Shown here: positions 1-6,158 of the stretch, piece by piece
Position numbering within the stretch: position 1 is the first letter of the stretch
How the letters are laid out: each line of letters starts with the position of its first letter
Origin: CAJBIL01 sp044359525
GTDB taxonomy: Bacteria > Pseudomonadota > Gammaproteobacteria > Burkholderiales > Rhodocyclaceae
Length of the DNA: 8,392 nucleotides
NCBI GenBank assembly: GCA_044359525.1
Contig: JBIKLY010000109.1
Span: 1-8,392, forward strand
Reading direction: 5' to 3'
Made by a program: the position numbers and the translations under genes
The notes under the pieces: model-generated
Told to the model about the DNA's origin: nothing
Seen by the model: only the letters and a program-made list of their open reading frames with translations
Database searches by the model: none

Positions 1-2
1 TC

Positions 3-464
3 CCCGGCGACGACCGTATTGCTGACGCGCATATCGGTGCACCAGCCGCTACCAACGGTGATGGCAATGGTCGAATTGGCGGCAATTGGAATGATGTTCC
101 GGCAGGCGGCGCCTGCGCCTCAGAAGCTTGCAACTTCTGGCTGCACGTTCGCGTTGCCAACCTGGCAACCGGCACGACAAATCTAGCCTCTGCCGAATAC
201 ACACCGCGCAATGCAGAAGGTGGGCTAATGGGAGCCACTGGCACGGCACCGGTTGCCGCATGGGCCGGAAACTACTTTGTATGCTCGACAGGCATCCAGG
301 GGCGCTTTGTTCGCCAACTGGACCTCGCAATGGATGATGGCGCAACTGACACTGGCAACGTGCGGGTGATCTGCGCAGGAGTTTGCGCAAATGCGGCAGC
401 TTTCCCTGCCGCACTGACAGTCGCTGATGACGCCAACCTGTACACGGTCTGCTCGTCGTACTAA
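3..464 (+). CDS. Pilin-like (prepilin family) protein, 3' part only
   Basis: An open frame enters from the left edge and runs 153 codons to a TAA at 462-464; the true start lies outside the window. The visible part resembles the globular C-terminal half of type IV pilin-like or type II secretion pseudopilin-like proteins of betaproteobacteria: a glycine/asparagine-rich stretch, a Phe-Trp-x-His-x-Arg segment near nt 140-155, a Cys-Ser-x-Gly-Ile-Gln segment, then Asp-Asp-Gly followed by Thr-Gly-Asn-Val-Arg, and a C-terminal Tyr-Thr-Val-Cys tail. Six cysteines are present, which fits disulfides in an exported protein. The diagnostic N-terminus (cleavage site and hydrophobic helix) cannot be seen, so the family call rests on the C-terminal pattern alone. 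Internal ATG codons (such as 228) are not credible starts because homologous-looking sequence continues upstream. A strong terminator lies 14 bp after the stop. Confidence 0.6.
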   Translation, partial: PGDDRIADAHIGAPAATNGDGNGRIGGNWNDVPAGGACASEACNFWLHVRVANLATGTTNLASAEYTPRNAEGGLMGATGTAPVAAWAGNYFVCSTGIQGRFVRQLDLAMDDGATDTGNVRVICAGVCANAAAFPAALTVADDANLYTVCSSY

Positions 465-478
465 AGATCATCGCCTCT

Positions 479-508
479 CGGAAAAGCCCGCTTCGGCGGG
501 CTTTTCCG
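479..508. terminator. Strong hairpin terminator with UUCG tetraloop
   Basis: A perfect 13-bp stem (479-491 with 496-508) closes on TTCG, with a C-G closing pair, the most stable tetraloop type. The stem carries AAAA on the left and TTTT on the right, so it can act in either direction, although no long free T-tract follows it. It lies 14 bp after the pilin-like gene. On the minus strand it could also have ended the antiporter transcript before the ATPase gene came between them. Confidence 0.85.
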
Positions 509-509
509 T

Positions 510-620
510 TCACCCCTTGAGCAATTTCCCCTCAGCCACCGCCAGCACCCCGAGCAGCACCGCCATCCCCCGCCTCAAGTTGCGGATTCACTCACGGCTC
601 CTGCGCCCGGAGATCGCAAG
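510..620 (-). pseudogene. Relic of an antiporter 3' end (TrkA-C tail)
   Basis: Read on the minus strand, this stretch ends in a TGA at 510-512. Just before it are codons for Leu-Leu-Gly-Val, then Ala-Val-Ala-Glu-Gly-Lys-Leu-Leu-Lys-Gly. The intact antiporter ends the same way (Leu-Leu-Gly-Val, then Ala-Val-Val-Glu-Gly-Lys-Phe-Leu-Lys-Gly) at 1952. DNA similarity to 1952-2035 is clear for about 75 bp: one 22-bp block (525-546) matches at 20 positions by eye. Weaker similarity continues to about 615. Relative to the intact gene there is a 6-bp deletion and at least one frame-breaking gap further upstream, so no functional reading frame remains. It may be a duplicated tail or the remnant of an ancestral or paralogous antiporter. 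Its position beyond the ATPase gene suggests an insertion event. Confidence 0.65.
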
Positions 621-639
621 CATTCACACCACAACCCAA

Positions 640-677
640 GCCATTAAACGGATGAAAATCAGCCATTGAACGGACGA
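640..677 (+). repeat. Two 16-bp direct repeats, 22 bp apart
   Basis: The copies at 640-655 and 662-677 match at 14 of 16 positions (GCCATTRAACGGAYGA). The 22-bp period is about two helical turns, so a protein could bind both copies on the same DNA face. The second copy contains the -35 box of the ATPase promoter. Confidence 0.75.
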
Positions 678-687
678 TTTTAATCCG
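649..687. promoter_or_regulatory. Inverted repeat, probable operator
   Basis: The left arm CGGATGAAAATC (649-660) pairs with the right arm GATTTTAATCCG (676-687) at 11 of 12 positions across a 15-bp spacer. The arms bracket the -35 box, and the right arm fills most of the -35/-10 spacer. A dimeric regulator bound here would block RNA polymerase. No regulator gene is adjacent, so self-control by the ATPase or control by an unlinked factor are both possible; this is inference. Confidence 0.6.
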
Positions 688-694
688 ATATAAT
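666..694 (+). promoter_or_regulatory. Sigma-70 promoter of the ATPase gene, leaderless
   Basis: TTGAAC (666-671) and a perfect TATAAT (689-694) are separated by 17 bp. The -10 box ends 6 bp before the ATG at 701, which puts the predicted transcription start on or next to the A of the start codon. No Shine-Dalgarno sequence precedes the ATG, because that space is taken by the promoter itself. The mRNA is therefore predicted to be leaderless. Confidence 0.8.
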
Positions 695-700
695 CGTGCC

Positions 701-1945
701 ATGCACCCACGTCACATAGAAGCTCTGGTCATTGAAGCGCTCAACGACACGCCGGTCGTACTACTTAACGGTGCGCGTCAGACAGGCAAAAGCACGCTGG
801 CAAAATCGCTATCGACATCGCACGGTCGCCGCTATCTGACTCTTGATGACCAAGCAACACTGGCCGCAGCCAGAGGCGACCCCGCTGGATTTATCGCCGG
901 GCTGGACGGCCCTGTTGCGCTGGACGAGGTGCAGCGCGCCCCCGAACTCTTTCTGGCGATCAAGGCATCGGTTGATCGCCACCGGGAGCCGGGCCGTTTT
1001 TTGCTCACCGGATCAGCCAATGTGCTATTACTGCCGGACATTGCCGACTCGCTGGCTGGCCGTATGGAGGTCTTGTCGTTGTGGCCATTGTCCAGCGCTG
1101 AGGCTATCGACTCTCCGGGCTTCAACCGTGCGGACTGGCTGTTCGACGGCCCGATCAAAGCGCTCGCCATTCCACCCTGCGAGCGAGGGGAACTGACCGC
1201 AGCCTTGCTAAGTGGTGGCTTCCCTGAAGCGCTCAGCCGTAAGTCGCCACGGCGCCGTGCCGCATGGTTTGACAGTTATTTGCAAGCGATCCTGCAGCGC
1301 GATGTGCGCGAGCTGGCCAACCTTGAACAGCTCACTGAAATGCCCAGCTTGGTTCAGCTATTGGCCACGCGCAGCGCGAGCCTGCTCAATTTCGCCGAAC
1401 TCTCCCGCTCCAGCCGTTTGCCGCAAACAACGCTCAAGCGCTACTTCAGCCTGCTGGAAATGCTCTTTCTCGTCTATCGACTTCCGTCCTGGGAGCGCAA
1501 CCCAGGCAAGAGACTCGTCAAGGCGCCCAAGGTATTTTTGCCCGACTGCGGTCTCCTGGCCCATTTGATGAGCATACCGGAAGAGCGTCTGATCGCTGGC
1601 CCCGGCTTGCCCGGCGGACTCGTGGAAACCTACGTCCTGAGCGAACTACTTAAACACTTGGCATTTTCTGCGAAAGGATTGACGCTTTGGCACTATCGGA
1701 CGCTATCGAATATCGAGGTTGATTTTGTACTGGAAAACCGGCTGGGCAAACTTACGGGAATCGAAGTCAAGGCCAGCGGGAGTGTAGACAGCAAAGATTT
1801 CAAAGGGCTGCGGCACCTGAAGGAAACAGAGCCACAAGCATTCCAGCGCGGCATCGTGCTTTACAGCGGGCGCGAGGTCGTACCTTTTGCCGCCGATTTG
1901 TTTGCGGTGCCTTTATCGATGTGGTGGTCGATTCAGGAAAGATAA
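701..1945 (+). CDS. AAA+ ATPase with DUF4143 domain
   Basis: This 414-residue protein belongs to the widespread family of solitary bacterial and archaeal ATP-binding proteins (AAA_14 plus DUF4143), whose biological role is largely unknown. The Walker A loop is GARQTGKST (residues 24-32), the Walker B end is Leu-Asp-Glu (Asp75, Glu76) within ALDEVQRAPELF, and a sensor-1-like Leu-Thr-Gly-Ser lies at 102-105. The C-terminal part holds Glu-Val-Asp-Phe (339-342) followed by Ile-Glu-Val-Lys (354-357). That is Asp341-x13-Glu355-x-Lys357, the spacing of a PD-(D/E)xK nuclease-like core, usual for DUF4143 proteins. Length is normal and the frame intact. The ATG is chosen because it sits directly after an ideal -10 box and gives the expected short lead to Walker A. 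The gene stands alone and converges with the antiporter, stop codons 6 bp apart with no terminator between. Such genes are patchily distributed, and flanking relic sequence supports acquisition here. No signal peptide or membrane segment is seen, so a cytoplasmic location is inferred. Confidence 0.93.
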   Translation: MHPRHIEALVIEALNDTPVVLLNGARQTGKSTLAKSLSTSHGRRYLTLDDQATLAAARGDPAGFIAGLDGPVALDEVQRAPELFLAIKASVDRHREPGRFLLTGSANVLLLPDIADSLAGRMEVLSLWPLSSAEAIDSPGFNRADWLFDGPIKALAIPPCERGELTAALLSGGFPEALSRKSPRRRAAWFDSYLQAILQRDVRELANLEQLTEMPSLVQLLATRSASLLNFAELSRSSRLPQTTLKRYFSLLEMLFLVYRLPSWERNPGKRLVKAPKVFLPDCGLLAHLMSIPEERLIAGPGLPGGLVETYVLSELLKHLAFSAKGLTLWHYRTLSNIEVDFVLENRLGKLTGIEVKASGSVDSKDFKGLRHLKETEPQAFQRGIVLYSGREVVPFAADLFAVPLSMWWSIQER

Positions 1946-1951
1946 GGCCTT

Positions 1952-3919
1952 TCACCCTTTCAAAAACTTCCCCTCAACCACCGCCAGCGCCGCCGGCACC
2001 CCGAGTAGCACGACCACGTCGCCGGCTTCAAAGCGCGTTTCTGCCGACGGTTCGAGCGCTCGGATATTACGCCGGCGCACCGCAGTCACCTCAACCCCCA
2101 AATTCAGTATCGCCAACTCACCCAGCGTGCGCCCGACTGCGTAAGCGCCGGCACCAAGCTGCACGGAGTGCAGGCGTGGCTCGTCACTGTCGTGCGCATC
2201 TTCCTCACGGTCGCTTTCGCCATGAAAAAAACCGCGCAAGGTCCGATAGCGCGCCATACGGGTTTGGCGAACGCGTTTGAGGACGCGATTGATCGGCACG
2301 CCAAGATGAATCAGCGCGTGCGAGGCAAGCATCATGCTGGCCTCCAGCGTCTCCGGCACGACCTCGGCGGCACCGGCGCGATGCAGCAGCTCGAAGTCCT
2401 TCTCGTCGAGCGTGCGCACGACAACAGGCAATTCAGGGCGCAGTGCCTGCACGTGATAGAGCACTTTTTCTGCCGCCCGCGTGTCGGCAATCGAGACGAT
2501 CAATACACTGGCGCGATTGATGCCGGCAGCAATCAGCGTCTCACGTCGTGTCGCGTCGCCATAGACCACGGTTTCGCCGGCAGCAGCGGCCTCGCGCACG
2601 CGCTCGGGATCCAGATCGAGCGCAATGTAGGACACGTCCTCCTGTACCAGAAATCTCGCCAGATACTGGCCGCTGCGCCCGAAGCCGCAGATTACTGCAT
2701 GTTTTTCGGTACCCAGCGTCTGGGCAGCAATCATCGTCAGCTGCATCGAGCGCATCAGCCACTCGCCGGCGACAAAACGCAGCACGAGACGATCGCTGTA
2801 ATGCACGATGATCGGTGCCAGCAACATCGAGAGAACCAGCGCCGCAAGAACGACCTGCAAAATCAGCGAGGGCACCAGATGCTGCCCCCTGATTTCAGAC
2901 AGCAGGACAAAACCGAACTCACCGCCAGCACATAGCCACAAACCGGTGCGCGTCGCCAAGCCGGGCGTCGAGCCGAACAACCGCGACAAACCGGCAATCA
3001 GAGCGAATTTCGTTAACAGCAAGGCGGCGAGCAACGCGATGACCAGCAGCACGTTTTGCAAGACCAGCGGCACATCAAGCAACATGCCGATGGTCACAAA
3101 AAACAGCCCCATCAGCACATCGCGAAACGGTTTGATGTCTTCTTCCACCTGATGCCGGTATTCAGTTTCCGAGATCAGCATGCCGGCCACAAAGGCGCCG
3201 AGCGCCAGCGACAATCCGGCCAGCTCGGTCAGATAGGCCAGCCCGAGCGTAATCAGCAGCACGTTGAGCATGAACAACTCGGCCGATTTGCTGCGCGCCA
3301 CGACAAAGAACCATTTACTGATCAATCGCTGACCAAAGAACAGTACCAGCGACAAGACCAGAACAGCCTTGAGCAGTGCAATGCCCATCAGTAGCGCCAT
3401 CCGTTCCGGAGACTGAGAGAAGGACGGAATCAGGATCAGCAAGGGCACGACCGCCAGATCCTGAAACAGCAGCACGCCCATGACCTCGCGCCCGTGCTTG
3501 GCGTCAAGCTCCAGTCGTTCGCCGAGCAACTTGGTAAGCACCGCGGTCGACGACATCGCCAGCACGCCGCCAAGCGCTACGCCAGCCTGCCAGCTCAAGC
3601 CAAAGCCGATGGCAATTGCGGTGACAACCACCAGCGTCAACAACACTTGCAGGAAGCCAAGCCCGAAAACGATACGCTTCATGGCGTAGAGCTTGGGCAG
3701 CGAGAACTCGAGGCCGATCGAGAACATCAGGAAAACAACGCCGAACTCGGCGAGGTGTTCAACACCGGCAACCCCCGCCACAAGATTGAGCGCATGCGGC
3801 CCGATCAGCGTACCGACCAGCAGATAGCCAAGTACCGGCGGCAGATTGAGGCGACGAAAAAGAATCACCGTGACCACCGAGGCGCCCAGCAACATCAGAA
3901 TCATCGGCAAGGTTTCCAT
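1952..3919 (-). CDS. CPA2 cation:proton antiporter, KefB/YbaL-like
   Basis: The 655-residue inner-membrane protein probably exchanges K+ or Na+ for protons. Residues 1-380 form the Na+/H+ exchanger domain, with about a dozen hydrophobic segments. It has the Gln153-Asp154 pair in the helix typical of Kef-type carriers (LLFQDLAVVP) and the Gly-Gly-Glu-Phe-Gly-Phe motif at 332-337. A cytoplasmic RCK/TrkA-N Rossmann domain follows (about 407-525) with Gly-x-Gly-x-x-Gly at 412-417 and an acidic Asp435/Asp437 at the end of the second strand, consistent with NAD(H) binding. A TrkA-C domain occupies about 583-654. Between them is an acidic linker rich in Asp/Glu (568-582). The start ATG (3917-3919) is preceded by AAAGGAG on the minus strand, 3 bp away. 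A CPA2 antiporter divergent from kdsD is a known betaproteobacterial arrangement as I recall it. Glutathione gating as in KefB/KefC is not demonstrable here, and the ion cannot be assigned. Confidence 0.93.
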   Translation of the reverse strand: METLPMILMLLGASVVTVILFRRLNLPPVLGYLLVGTLIGPHALNLVAGVAGVEHLAEFGVVFLMFSIGLEFSLPKLYAMKRIVFGLGFLQVLLTLVVVTAIAIGFGLSWQAGVALGGVLAMSSTAVLTKLLGERLELDAKHGREVMGVLLFQDLAVVPLLILIPSFSQSPERMALLMGIALLKAVLVLSLVLFFGQRLISKWFFVVARSKSAELFMLNVLLITLGLAYLTELAGLSLALGAFVAGMLISETEYRHQVEEDIKPFRDVLMGLFFVTIGMLLDVPLVLQNVLLVIALLAALLLTKFALIAGLSRLFGSTPGLATRTGLWLCAGGEFGFVLLSEIRGQHLVPSLILQVVLAALVLSMLLAPIIVHYSDRLVLRFVAGEWLMRSMQLTMIAAQTLGTEKHAVICGFGRSGQYLARFLVQEDVSYIALDLDPERVREAAAAGETVVYGDATRRETLIAAGINRASVLIVSIADTRAAEKVLYHVQALRPELPVVVRTLDEKDFELLHRAGAAEVVPETLEASMMLASHALIHLGVPINRVLKRVRQTRMARYRTLRGFFHGESDREEDAHDSDEPRLHSVQLGAGAYAVGRTLGELAILNLGVEVTAVRRRNIRALEPSAETRFEAGDVVVLLGVPAALAVVEGKFLKG

Positions 3920-3922
3920 CGT

Positions 3923-3929
3923 CTCCTTT
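3923..3929 (-). promoter_or_regulatory. Shine-Dalgarno of the antiporter gene
   Basis: AAAGGAG on the minus strand ends 3 bp before the ATG at 3919. The spacing is slightly short, but the next in-frame Met (residue 6) would be 18 bp away, so Met1 is the better start. Confidence 0.7.
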
Positions 3930-3937
3930 AAGCTTAA

Positions 3938-3960
3938 CGGGTGCTGAAAACCGGCACCCG
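3938..3960. other. Hairpin in the divergent spacer
   Basis: CGGGTGC (3938-3944) and GCACCCG (3954-3960) pair perfectly. A G-T and a G-C pair extend this to 9 pairs with a 5-nt loop. It lies about 10 bp upstream of the antiporter Shine-Dalgarno, inside the predicted antiporter leader, where it could affect translation. It could instead be a protein-binding dyad. No T-tract suggests termination. Confidence 0.5.
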
Positions 3961-3992
3961 GATTGCCGCAAACACAGGTAATCAGGGGCTTC

Positions 3993-4001
3993 TGCTATAC
4001 T
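3993..4001 (+). promoter_or_regulatory. Extended -10 promoter for the kdsD operon
   Basis: TGCTATACT is an extended -10 (TGn plus TATACT). No good -35 lies 16-18 bp upstream, which extended -10 promoters can tolerate. The predicted start near 4008 gives a leader of about 20 nt to the kdsD ATG. Confidence 0.5.
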
Positions 4002-4008
4002 TGACCCA

Positions 4009-4037
4009 ATCATAACCGCTACGCCGCCATGAGCCAA
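4009..4037 (-). promoter_or_regulatory. Candidate antiporter promoter overlapping kdsD start
   Basis: On the minus strand, TTGGCT (4032-4037, inside the first kdsD codons) and TATGAT (4009-4014) are separated by 17 bp. The predicted start lies near 4002, on top of the kdsD -10 box, so the two divergent promoters would compete. This is sequence pattern only. Confidence 0.4.
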
Positions 4038-5024
4038 ATTCAGCCAGCCATCCAGCCGTCGTCGAAAGCCCTCGATCTCGCACGCCAGGTGCTGCGCATC
4101 GAAGCCGATGCCGTGCTCGCGCTGGCCGGGCGCATTGACGGCACCTTTCTGCTGGCGCTGTCATTGATCCTCAACTGTCACGGGCGCGTGATTGTCAGTG
4201 GTATCGGCAAATCCGGTCATATCGGGCGCAAAATCGCTTCGACGCTGGCCAGCACCGGCACCCCGGCCTACTTCGTTCATCCCGCCGAAGCAAGCCACGG
4301 CGACCTCGGGATGATCACCCGCGACGACGTCCTGATCGCCCTCTCAAACTCGGGAGAAAGCGAAGAGTTGCTGACTATCGTGCCGTTCATCAAGCGCTCG
4401 GGGGCGAAACTGATTGCCATGACCGGCAACCCGAACTCGTCTCTGGCGCAAGAGGCTGATGCGCACCTGGATTCCGGCGTCGCACAAGAGGCCTGCCCGC
4501 TCAATCTGGCGCCTACCGCCAGTACGACCGCCGCACTGGCGCTGGGCGACGCACTGGCGGTCGCACTGCTTGATGCGCGCGGTTTTGGTGTCGATGACTT
4601 TGCGCGATCACACCCCGGCGGCACGCTCGGTCGCCGCCTGCTGACCCGCGTTCGGGATGTGATGCGCGCCGGCGACTCGGTCCCCGCAGTCGGGCCCGAG
4701 GCAAGTGTTGCCACAGCCATTCTAGAAATCTCGCGCGGTGGCATCGGCATGACGGTGGTTGTCAGCCCCGAGCGCCATGTGCTCGGGATTTTTACCGACG
4801 GCGATCTGCGTCGTGCCTTTGCCAAAAATCTCGACCTGCGCACCCTGACGGTTGACGACATCATGGGCCGACGGCCGCATGCCATCAGCCCGGATCGGCT
4901 TGCCGTCGAGGCCGTCGAGATGATGGAGCAACACAAGATCAATCAACTGCCGGTAGTCGATGAGCTCGGCGTATTGATCGGCGCACTCAACATGCACGAT
5001 CTTTTTCAGGCAAAGGTAATCTGA
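4029..5024 (+). CDS. kdsD: Arabinose-5-phosphate isomerase KdsD
   Basis: KdsD interconverts D-ribulose-5-phosphate and D-arabinose-5-phosphate, the first committed step toward KDO, the inner-core sugar of lipopolysaccharide; it is cytoplasmic. At 331 residues it matches the usual size (E. coli about 328). A sugar isomerase (SIS) domain spans about 43-176, with Gly-Ile-Gly-Lys-Ser-Gly at 58-63 and Ser-Asn-Ser-Gly-Glu-Ser at 106-111. The residues proposed as important in E. coli KdsD (Lys59, Glu111, Glu152, His193) correspond to Lys61, Glu113, Glu154 and His195 here, His195 lying in Ser-His-Pro-Gly-Gly. Two CBS domains follow (about 205-265 and 275-331). The ATG at 4029 has no visible Shine-Dalgarno and a short leader but fits the family N-terminus. 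The stop TGA overlaps the kdsC ATG by 1 bp. The kpsF and gutQ paralogues are similar, but the kdsC-lpt neighbours make kdsD the better call. Confidence 0.95.
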   Translation: MSQIQPAIQPSSKALDLARQVLRIEADAVLALAGRIDGTFLLALSLILNCHGRVIVSGIGKSGHIGRKIASTLASTGTPAYFVHPAEASHGDLGMITRDDVLIALSNSGESEELLTIVPFIKRSGAKLIAMTGNPNSSLAQEADAHLDSGVAQEACPLNLAPTASTTAALALGDALAVALLDARGFGVDDFARSHPGGTLGRRLLTRVRDVMRAGDSVPAVGPEASVATAILEISRGGIGMTVVVSPERHVLGIFTDGDLRRAFAKNLDLRTLTVDDIMGRRPHAISPDRLAVEAVEMMEQHKINQLPVVDELGVLIGALNMHDLFQAKVI

Positions 5025-5560
5025 TGGATGCTCACCTTCGTGCCGGCAAACTCAAGCTGATGGCTTTCGATGTCGATGGCGTGCTGACCGATGGCTCGCT
5101 CTACTACACCGACGAAGGCGTCGAGATCAAAGCCTTCAATACGCTCGACGGCCACGGGCTGAAGATGCTGCAGCAGGCAGGCATTACCGTTGCGATCATC
5201 ACCGGCCGGCGCGCCCGCTGCGTCGAACTGCGCGCGCAGAACTTGGGCATCTGCCATCTGTTCCAGGGGGTGGAAAACAAGCTCGAACAGATGCAGACAC
5301 TGCTCGCCGAACTGGCCATTGGCGCCGACGAAGCCGGCTATATGGGTGACGACGTGGTCGACCTGCCAGTGATGCGCGCGCTGGGCTTTTCTGCCACGAC
5401 TGCCGACGGGCACCCGCTGATGAACAAGCACGTCAGCTTTGTCAGCACCCGCAACGGCGGACGCGGCGCCGCACGCGAAGTCTGTGACTTCATTCTCCAC
5501 GCGCAGGGCAAGCTGGAGCCGGCAATGGCCAGATACCTGACGCCTGTGACAGGGCGCTAA
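5024..5560 (+). CDS. kdsC: KDO-8-phosphate phosphatase KdsC
   Basis: KdsC hydrolyses 3-deoxy-D-manno-octulosonate-8-phosphate to KDO and phosphate; KDO is then activated by KdsB for the lipopolysaccharide inner core. It is a C0-type HAD phosphatase of 178 residues (E. coli 188) without a cap domain, normally a tetramer. HAD motif I is Asp16-x-Asp18 in FDVDGVLTDG, motif II is Thr60-Gly-Arg, motif III Lys is Lys86 in the Glu-Asn-Lys segment, and motif IV is Gly-Asp109-Asp110 with Asp113. All catalytic and Mg2+-binding positions are present. The ATG overlaps the kdsD stop as TGATG, and AAAGG lies 8 nt upstream, which implies translational coupling to kdsD. A second ATG 4 bp later is out of frame. 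lptC begins 4 bp after the stop. Confidence 0.95.
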   Translation: MDAHLRAGKLKLMAFDVDGVLTDGSLYYTDEGVEIKAFNTLDGHGLKMLQQAGITVAIITGRRARCVELRAQNLGICHLFQGVENKLEQMQTLLAELAIGADEAGYMGDDVVDLPVMRALGFSATTADGHPLMNKHVSFVSTRNGGRGAAREVCDFILHAQGKLEPAMARYLTPVTGR

Positions 5561-5564
5561 GCCG

Positions 5565-6155
5565 ATGAAAAGCAACTGGGGAAGCGCAATTTTCCCGCTC
5601 AGCGTGCTGCTTGTGCTGTTCGGACTCACGTTCTGGCTGCGCCACGCGACCGAACTACCGGAAGAGCGCAGGGACGGCAAGAACCGGCACGACCCGGACT
5701 ACATCATCGACCAGTCGAGACTGAGCAAGCTGGACAACGCCGGGCGTCTGCACTACACGCTGTCATCGAACGAAATCCGGCACTTCCCCGACGATGACTC
5801 CACCGATCTGATCAAACCCGTTATTGTTTTTTTTCACAGCAAAAAGCCACCGGTTACGATGAGCAGCGAGCGGGCTCACGTTAACAAAAGCGCCGAGCAG
5901 GTCGATTTATATGAAAACGTGAAAATTCTGCGCGCCGCCTCGCCGACCCAGGAACAGATGCTGGCCACAATGGACAACTTGACCGTTCGCCCGGACGACG
6001 ATATCGGCTACACCAAAGACCCGGTCCTGATAACGCAAGGGAAATCGTGGCTAAAAGGGGTCGGCATGAACGTCAACAACAAAACACAGGTCTATGTCCT
6101 GGAATCCCAGGCTGTGGGTCAATTCGAAAGCAGAACCGCAAAGAAAAAGCGCTAA
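5565..6155 (+). CDS. lptC: LPS transport protein LptC
   Basis: LptC is the bitopic inner-membrane protein that receives lipopolysaccharide from the LptB2FG transporter and passes it to LptA. The 196-residue product (E. coli 191) has one N-terminal membrane helix (about residues 9-25, charged residues either side), then a periplasmic beta-jellyroll of the LptC/YrbK family. The segment with Ser-Asn-Glu-Ile-Arg-His-Phe-Pro followed by an acidic Asp-Asp-Asp-Ser-Thr run is typical, as is the conserved pattern in which the protein describes its own strands (Glu-Arg-Ala-His-Val, then Leu-Tyr-Glu-Asn-Val). The tail is basic (Lys-Lys-Lys-Arg). The start has only a weak Shine-Dalgarno and lies 4 bp after kdsC, so it is probably translated by coupling. 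A run of eight T (5827-5834) interrupts the coding sequence without breaking the frame. Confidence 0.92.
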   Translation: MKSNWGSAIFPLSVLLVLFGLTFWLRHATELPEERRDGKNRHDPDYIIDQSRLSKLDNAGRLHYTLSSNEIRHFPDDDSTDLIKPVIVFFHSKKPPVTMSSERAHVNKSAEQVDLYENVKILRAASPTQEQMLATMDNLTVRPDDDIGYTKDPVLITQGKSWLKGVGMNVNNKTQVYVLESQAVGQFESRTAKKKR

Positions 6156-6158
6156 ATC

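Noticed and set aside
427..669. Plus-strand open frame across terminator and promoter region
   Set aside because: It overlaps the pilin-like gene end in another frame, runs through the hairpin, and has no ribosome site; the region is better explained as terminator, relic and promoter.
2168..2935. Long plus-strand open frame (255 codons) opposite the antiporter gene
   Set aside because: It is rich in His, Arg and Gln with no domain pattern and lies wholly inside a clear antiporter coding region; it is an antisense frame kept open by GC-biased codons.
4001..4006. TTGACC as a -35 box for kdsD
   Set aside because: A matching -10 would fall within or after the kdsD start codon (around 4024-4030), and no -10-like sequence is there.
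4277..4942. Minus-strand open frame (221 codons) opposite kdsD
   Set aside because: Ser/Arg/Ala-rich low-complexity product, no credible start signals, and kdsD carries all its catalytic residues on the other strand.
5006..5680. Minus-strand open frame (224 codons) opposite kdsC and the lptC start
   Set aside because: It spans two well-supported genes and shows no recognisable motif.
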